Positions 8,096 to 10,774 of a stretch of 10,774 nucleotides of DNA are shown piece by piece. The position numbers and the translations under genes were made by a program. Source of the stretch: Desulfobacteraceae bacterium (lineage in GTDB: Bacteria > Desulfobacterota > Desulfobacteria > Desulfobacterales > JAABSP01); contig JAABTE010000066.1 of assembly GCA_011390035.1 (NCBI GenBank), positions 1 to 10,774 of the forward strand, read 5' to 3'. The notes under the pieces are model-generated. The model had not been told where the DNA came from. It was given only the letters and a program-made list of their open reading frames with translations, and made no database searches. Within the stretch, counting starts at the first letter, position 1, and each line of letters begins with the position of its first letter.

Positions 8096-8165
8096 CCCCC
8101 GGAATCCAACGGAATCCCCCGGAATCCCATGAAATCCCATGAAATTCCCCGGAATCCAATGGAAT
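8096..8165 (+). repeat. Seven-unit 10-bp tandem array upstream of a sigma54 promoter
   Basis: Seven consecutive 10-bp units start at 8096, 8106, 8116, 8126, 8136, 8146 and 8156. Units 1 and 3 are CCCCCGGAAT, unit 2 CCAACGGAAT, units 4 and 5 CCCATGAAAT, unit 6 TCCCCGGAAT and unit 7 CCAATGGAAT. All end in GAAT or AAAT in strict 10-bp register, about one DNA helical turn. The array occupies about -115 to -46 relative to the predicted transcription start near 8211, where activator sites for sigma54 promoters commonly lie. Confidence 0.85.
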
Positions 8166-8167
8166 CG

Positions 8168-8184
8168 TCAGATTTTGAATCTGA
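8168..8184. promoter_or_regulatory. Inverted repeat abutting the sigma54 -24 element
   Basis: TCAGATT (8168-8174) and AATCTGA (8178-8184) are perfect complementary arms around TTG. The right arm ends one base before the TGGC of the promoter candidate. It could be a protein-binding operator. It is not a terminator, since no T-tract follows. Confidence 0.5.
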
Positions 8185-8200
8185 TGGCCCGCTCCTTGCA
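8185..8200 (+). promoter_or_regulatory. Putative sigma54 (RpoN) promoter
   Basis: TGGCCCG-N4-TTGCA matches the sigma54 consensus TGGCACG-N4-TTGCW at all but one defined position. The invariant GG (8186-8187) and GC (8198-8199) have correct 12-base spacing, predicting transcription start near 8211. It lies upstream of a sigma54-dependent activator gene, which may therefore be autoregulated or activated by another enhancer-binding protein. Confidence 0.65.
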
Positions 8201-8227
8201 TTAAAAAACACCTTTGACTCGCTGAAA

Positions 8228-8241
8228 CGAAACCGGTTTCG
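8228..8241. promoter_or_regulatory. 14-bp perfect palindrome in the predicted leader
   Basis: CGAAACCGGTTTCG is its own reverse complement. It lies about 17 bases after the predicted start of transcription, and its ACCGGTTT core recurs in the 14-bp array that follows. It is a candidate operator, or a hairpin in the leader RNA. Confidence 0.5.
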
Positions 8242-8245
8242 GAGA

Positions 8246-8301
8246 CCGGTTTTCCAATACCGGTTTTCCAATAAGGGTTTTCCAATACCGGTTTTCCAAT
8301 A
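8246..8301 (+). repeat. Four-unit 14-bp tandem array in the leader
   Basis: Units at 8246-8259, 8260-8273 and 8288-8301 are identical (CCGGTTTTCCAATA). The unit at 8274-8287 differs at its first two bases (AGGGTTTTCCAATA). The array ends 7 bases before the first start codon proposed for the activator, at 8309. There are no spacers between the units, so it is not a CRISPR array. Confidence 0.9.
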
Positions 8302-8308
8302 TCGGGCA

Positions 8309-9730
8309 ATGATGAAGCCGGTTACCGATCAAGCACCGGATACAATGGAGAAGATGGAAACATACTGCATGATGAAGCCAACGGCCGGAATGGCGCCGCC
8401 GCCTTCCCCCTGCGCGAATTTCGACTACCGGAGCGTGTTCGAGGATCTGCCGGAAGGGGTGTTCACCGTGGACATGGGTCGCCGCATCACCTCATTCAAC
8501 CGCTCCGCCGAGCGCATCACCGGGTTCGGCCGGGCCGAGGTGCTGGGCCGCCACTGCTGGGAGATCTTCCGGTCGGACCTGTGCCGCCGGGACTGCCCCC
8601 TGGAGCGAGCCATGCGCACCGGCGAGACCCGCATGGACCAGGACGTGATTGCCCGGGACCGGGGCGGCCGCCCCCACTCCCTCCGGGTGAACGTGAGCGT
8701 GCTGCAGGACGAGCTGGGCCGCATCGTGGGCGCCGTGGAGACCTTCCGCCCGCCGGCTCATCCCCGGCCCCGGGTGCCCGTCGGCCTGTCCGGCGGCGAC
8801 AATTTCGCCGGAATCATCGGCCGGAGCGCGGCCATGCGCCGGCTTTTCGAGATGCTGCCGGATGTCGCCGCATCCGACGCCAACGTGCTTATCCAGGGGG
8901 AAAGCGGCACGGGAAAGGACCTGCTGGCCCGCTCCCTCCACCAGCTCTCGCCCCGGCGAAACGCCCCGTTTGTGGCGGTCAACTGCGCCGCCCTTGCCGA
9001 AACCCTTCTGGAATCGGAGCTGTTCGGCCACGAAAAAGGCGCCTTCACCGGCGCGGACCGCGCCCGCCCCGGCCGCTTCGAGCTGGCCGGCGAGGGCACG
9101 CTGTTTCTGGACGAGATCGGCGAACTCAAGCCTCAGCTCCAGGTAAAGCTGCTGCGGGTGATCGAGGAGCGAAGCTTCGAGCGGGTGGGCGGCGCCCGCT
9201 CTATTCCCCTCAACGCCCGGATCATCAGCGCCACCAACCAGAACCTGGAACGGGCCCTCAGGGAGGGCCGCTTCCGCGAGGACCTGTATTACCGGCTGCG
9301 CACCGTCCCCATGCACCTGCCCCCCCTGCGGGAGCGGTTGGAGGACATCCCGACCCTGGTGGATCACTTTGTCTCCCGCTTCAATCACAGAAGCGGCAAG
9401 CGGGTGCGCTCTGTTGACCCGAAGGTACTCCAGCGCTTTTCCCGCTATGCCTGGCCCGGCAACGTCCGGGAGCTTGAACGTTGCGTCGAGCACGCCTTCG
9501 TGTTCGTCAAGGGGCCGGTCATTTTCGCCAGGTATCTGCCGGAGATGGCGGGGTATCAGCCGTCGGACGCCGCGCCGGAAAAGCCGGCGGGGGCACCCAA
9601 GGCGCTGGACGAAAAGACGCTGCGGTGGGCGTTGTCCCAGGCCGGCGGCCGCCGGGCGGAGGCGGCGGCCTTGCTGGGAATCAGCCGGACATCCTTGTGG
9701 CGGCGGATGAAGCAGATGGGTATGGTGTAG
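8309..9730 (+). CDS. PAS-AAA+-Fis sigma54-dependent transcriptional activator
   Basis: From ATG 8309 the protein has 473 residues. The PAS domain (about 39-145) includes FEDLPEGVFTVD and a cysteine pattern CWEIFRSDLCRRDC (Cys83, 92, 96). The AAA+ domain (about 165-400) has Walker A GESGTGK (197-203), the sigma54-contact loop GAFTGA (244-249), Walker B GTLFLDEIGE (263-272) and YAWPGNVRELE (380-390). A Fis-type helix-turn-helix follows at 445-470 (GRRAEAAALLGISRTSLWRR). There is no phosphorylatable receiver domain, so the PAS domain is the likely sensor. Such proteins bind upstream DNA and use ATP to open sigma54 promoters. The start is uncertain: ATGs at 8309, 8312, 8345, 8354, 8369 and 8372 are in frame with no clear ribosome binding site; 8369 has TGGAAA 8 bases before it. 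All candidates keep every domain. An upstream frame extension to 8003 runs through non-triplet repeats and is rejected. It may control the adjacent polysaccharide operon (inference). Confidence 0.93.
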   Translation: MMKPVTDQAPDTMEKMETYCMMKPTAGMAPPPSPCANFDYRSVFEDLPEGVFTVDMGRRITSFNRSAERITGFGRAEVLGRHCWEIFRSDLCRRDCPLERAMRTGETRMDQDVIARDRGGRPHSLRVNVSVLQDELGRIVGAVETFRPPAHPRPRVPVGLSGGDNFAGIIGRSAAMRRLFEMLPDVAASDANVLIQGESGTGKDLLARSLHQLSPRRNAPFVAVNCAALAETLLESELFGHEKGAFTGADRARPGRFELAGEGTLFLDEIGELKPQLQVKLLRVIEERSFERVGGARSIPLNARIISATNQNLERALREGRFREDLYYRLRTVPMHLPPLRERLEDIPTLVDHFVSRFNHRSGKRVRSVDPKVLQRFSRYAWPGNVRELERCVEHAFVFVKGPVIFARYLPEMAGYQPSDAAPEKPAGAPKALDEKTLRWALSQAGGRRAEAAALLGISRTSLWRRMKQMGMV

Positions 9731-9733
9731 GAG

Positions 9734-10387
9734 TCACAGGTGGCGCATTGCCCAGAACGCCGCCTGGAGCCGGCTTGGCGCCTGGATCTTCTTATAGATG
9801 CGGTAGATGTGGGTTTTTACCGTATGGGTGCTGATGAAAAGTGCCCGGGCGATGTCGCCGTTGCTTTCCCCGGCGGAAAGGCGCAGCAGAATCTGCTTCT
9901 CCCGATGGGTCAGATCCGGCGCATCCTCGGCCGTCCGGCGCCGCTGGCCCGCCGCCGTCCGCCGCGTCAGGCATTCCGATAGGATTTTTCTCGGATACCA
10001 CAGCTCCCCGTTCAGGATGGCCTGGACGCCCCGCGCCAGCACAGGCGGTGGGTCATTGCGGTAAAAGACACCCCGTATGCCCCGCCCCACCAGCCGGGTC
10101 TCGAATTGGCCTTTTTGGACAATGTTGAAAAAAGCGACCATGCAATCGGAGTCGGACGCCAGCGCGCCCACCTCTTCCTGGAGGCTCAGGGCGTCGGGGT
10201 CCGTCTCCGCGCCGCCGTCCAGCAGGAGGAGGCAGGGACTGTATTGGCGGTTTTCCGTAAGCGCGATGCGATCCACGGCCGGATCGCATCGGCACGGCAG
10301 CCCCAGGTCCTTCCGCATGTAGCCCGCCAGCAGTTCGTTCTGCAGGCCGTTTGCCCCCACCACTTTAATGATCGCTCCCTTTTTCAT
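9734..10387 (-). CDS. CsgD/VpsT-like LuxR-family transcriptional regulator
   Basis: Protein of 217 residues, close to CsgD length. The N-terminal half (about 5-130) is a receiver-like domain. It keeps an Asp at the end of a hydrophobic strand (LLLLD57) but lacks the N-terminal acidic pair and the usual Thr/Ser and Lys, so phosphorylation is unlikely. GVFYRND (106-112) and GELWYPRKIL (127-136) match the region before the linker in CsgD/VpsT proteins. The LuxR-type helix-turn-helix is at about 157-217: DLTHREKQILLRL, SNGDIARALFISTHTVKTHIYRIYKKI. CsgD and VpsT control curli, cellulose or Vibrio polysaccharide; by analogy this may control the neighbouring polysaccharide genes (inference). The ATG at 10385-10387 is preceded by GGAAGG (+ strand positions 10397-10402) at 9 bases. 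It is convergent with the sigma54 activator, with three bases between the stops, and 44 bases downstream of the receiver gene in the same direction. Confidence 0.88.
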   Translation of the reverse strand: MKKGAIIKVVGANGLQNELLAGYMRKDLGLPCRCDPAVDRIALTENRQYSPCLLLLDGGAETDPDALSLQEEVGALASDSDCMVAFFNIVQKGQFETRLVGRGIRGVFYRNDPPPVLARGVQAILNGELWYPRKILSECLTRRTAAGQRRRTAEDAPDLTHREKQILLRLSAGESNGDIARALFISTHTVKTHIYRIYKKIQAPSRLQAAFWAMRHL

Positions 10388-10396
10388 CCGCAGTCG

Positions 10397-10402
10397 CCTT
10401 CC
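10397..10402 (-). promoter_or_regulatory. Ribosome binding site of the CsgD-like regulator
   Basis: On the - strand GGAAGG lies 9 bases before the ATG at 10387, which supports this start codon. Confidence 0.7.
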
Positions 10403-10431
10403 ATTGGGTTCATGACCGGTTCATTGGCGTG

Positions 10432-10774
10432 TCAGCCCTCCCGGTCGAGGATGAGACATTCCCCTCCAGCCCGGCCCCGGCGCGTGTCGATCCAGCCTGT
10501 CAGAGCGTCGATCCGGAACGGCTTGACCAGCCGCTTTACCCCCATTTCTCCGGCCATTTCCCATGAGCAGGGAATCCAATAGCCGGACATCACGGCGATA
10601 TTGGCCGGATCGAATCCTTCCCTCATCAGCCGATCCGCCAGCTCCAGGCCCGATACCATGGGCATTTCGATGTCGGTGATCACAAGGTCCATGCGATCCC
10701 GCCGAGGGCGAAGCGCCATGCCCGCCATCACCTCACCGGGGCTTGGATAGGCGCAAACCTCGTATTCCAGGGTT
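10432..10774 (-). CDS. Receiver-domain protein, C-terminal part (gene runs off the right edge)
   Basis: The frame is open to the window end, giving 113 visible residues; the N-terminus is outside. The visible start LEYEVCAYPSPGEVMAGM fits the second strand and helix of a receiver domain. DLVITDIEMP carries the phosphoacceptor Asp, MSGY the conserved Ser/Thr position, and VKPF the conserved Lys, so the domain looks competent for phosphorylation. After the receiver only about 20 residues follow, with no DNA-binding domain. The protein is therefore either a single-domain response regulator or a hybrid sensor kinase with a C-terminal receiver; the latter is common in this kind of bacterium. It is upstream of, and in the same direction as, the CsgD-like gene (44 bases apart), so the two may be co-transcribed. 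Internal GTG/ATG codons near 10726-10731 are not plausible starts because the fold begins before them. Confidence 0.85.
   Translation of the reverse strand, partial: TLEYEVCAYPSPGEVMAGMALRPRRDRMDLVITDIEMPMVSGLELADRLMREGFDPANIAVMSGYWIPCSWEMAGEMGVKRLVKPFRIDALTGWIDTRRGRAGGECLILDREG

Larger units (their letters stand above)
7982..8308. other. Non-coding regulatory stretch between operon and sigma54 activator gene
   Basis: This 327-base gap is visibly more AT-rich than its flanks. In order it contains unremarkable sequence to about 8095, a 10-bp tandem array, a short inverted repeat, a sigma54 promoter candidate, a 14-bp palindrome and a 14-bp tandem array (each listed separately). The + strand reading frame of the downstream gene stays open through it, but the 10- and 14-bp repeats are not multiples of three and encode low-complexity sequence, so I regard it as untranslated. 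I see no rho-independent terminator for the polysaccharide operon here. Confidence 0.65.

Noticed and set aside
8168..8184. Rho-independent terminator for the polysaccharide operon
   Set aside because: The stem is only 7 bp and AT-rich, with no following T-tract; it abuts a promoter-like element instead.
7975..8271. Possible small gene of 98 codons on the - strand in the regulatory gap
   Set aside because: Its middle is the translation of the 10-bp array, it has no domain and no clear ribosome binding site, and it overlaps the sigma54 promoter candidate.
8246..8301. Short CRISPR-like array
   Set aside because: Units are 14 bp and directly adjacent, without spacers, and no cas gene is nearby.
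8003..8308. N-terminal extension of the sigma54 activator
   Set aside because: The frame is open, but it runs through 10- and 14-bp arrays that are not multiples of three and gives low-complexity sequence. The promoter candidate at 8185-8200 would lie inside it.
9731..9733. Bidirectional terminator between the convergent genes
   Set aside because: Only three bases separate the stop codons, and I see no stem-loop with a T-tract around the junction.

Overview
The window is high-GC bacterial DNA with tightly packed genes. The gene types suggest a Gram-negative bacterium of the Desulfobacterota (sulfate-reducer-like). The evidence is an outer-membrane polysaccharide exporter with a lipoprotein signal, an ExeA-type ATPase typical of deltaproteobacterial exopolysaccharide loci, and a sigma54 activator whose PAS domain carries a cysteine pattern I associate with that group. 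This placement is inference; no rRNA or other phylogenetic marker is present.

Layout. Positions 2-7981 hold five + strand genes in what looks like one operon for export and assembly of a cell-surface polysaccharide: an HD-GYP-like phosphohydrolase protein; an ExeA/GspA-like AAA ATPase; a lipoprotein fusing an N-terminal seven-repeat FG-GAP/VCBS beta-propeller to a Wza-like export (OPX) module; a Wzz/Wzc-type chain-length determinant fused to a bacterial tyrosine kinase (BY-kinase), with an unusual extra C-terminal membrane helix; and a multi-membrane-span O-antigen ligase/Wzy-type protein. Gaps are 26 bases or less, and gene 3 starts inside gene 2. No glycosyltransferase is visible, so sugar-chain synthesis genes are presumably outside the window.

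Positions 7982-8308 are a non-coding, visibly AT-richer regulatory stretch. It holds a seven-unit 10-bp tandem array, a 7-bp inverted repeat abutting a good sigma54 (-24/-12) promoter candidate, a 14-bp perfect palindrome and a four-unit 14-bp tandem array. It leads into a PAS-AAA+-Fis sigma54-dependent activator (about 8309-9730). Convergent to this, on the - strand, lie a CsgD/VpsT-like LuxR-family regulator (9734-10387) and the C-terminal part of a receiver-domain protein running off the right edge (10432-10774).

Working model (inference): the two regulators and the HD-GYP-like protein place polysaccharide export under sigma54 and possibly cyclic-di-GMP control. The tyrosine kinase and polymerase would set chain length, and the propeller-OPX lipoprotein would form the exit channel. 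Several short tandem repeats are scattered through the locus. Those clearly inside genes mostly have units divisible by three (15, 18 and 9 bp), while those in the regulatory gap do not (10 and 14 bp).
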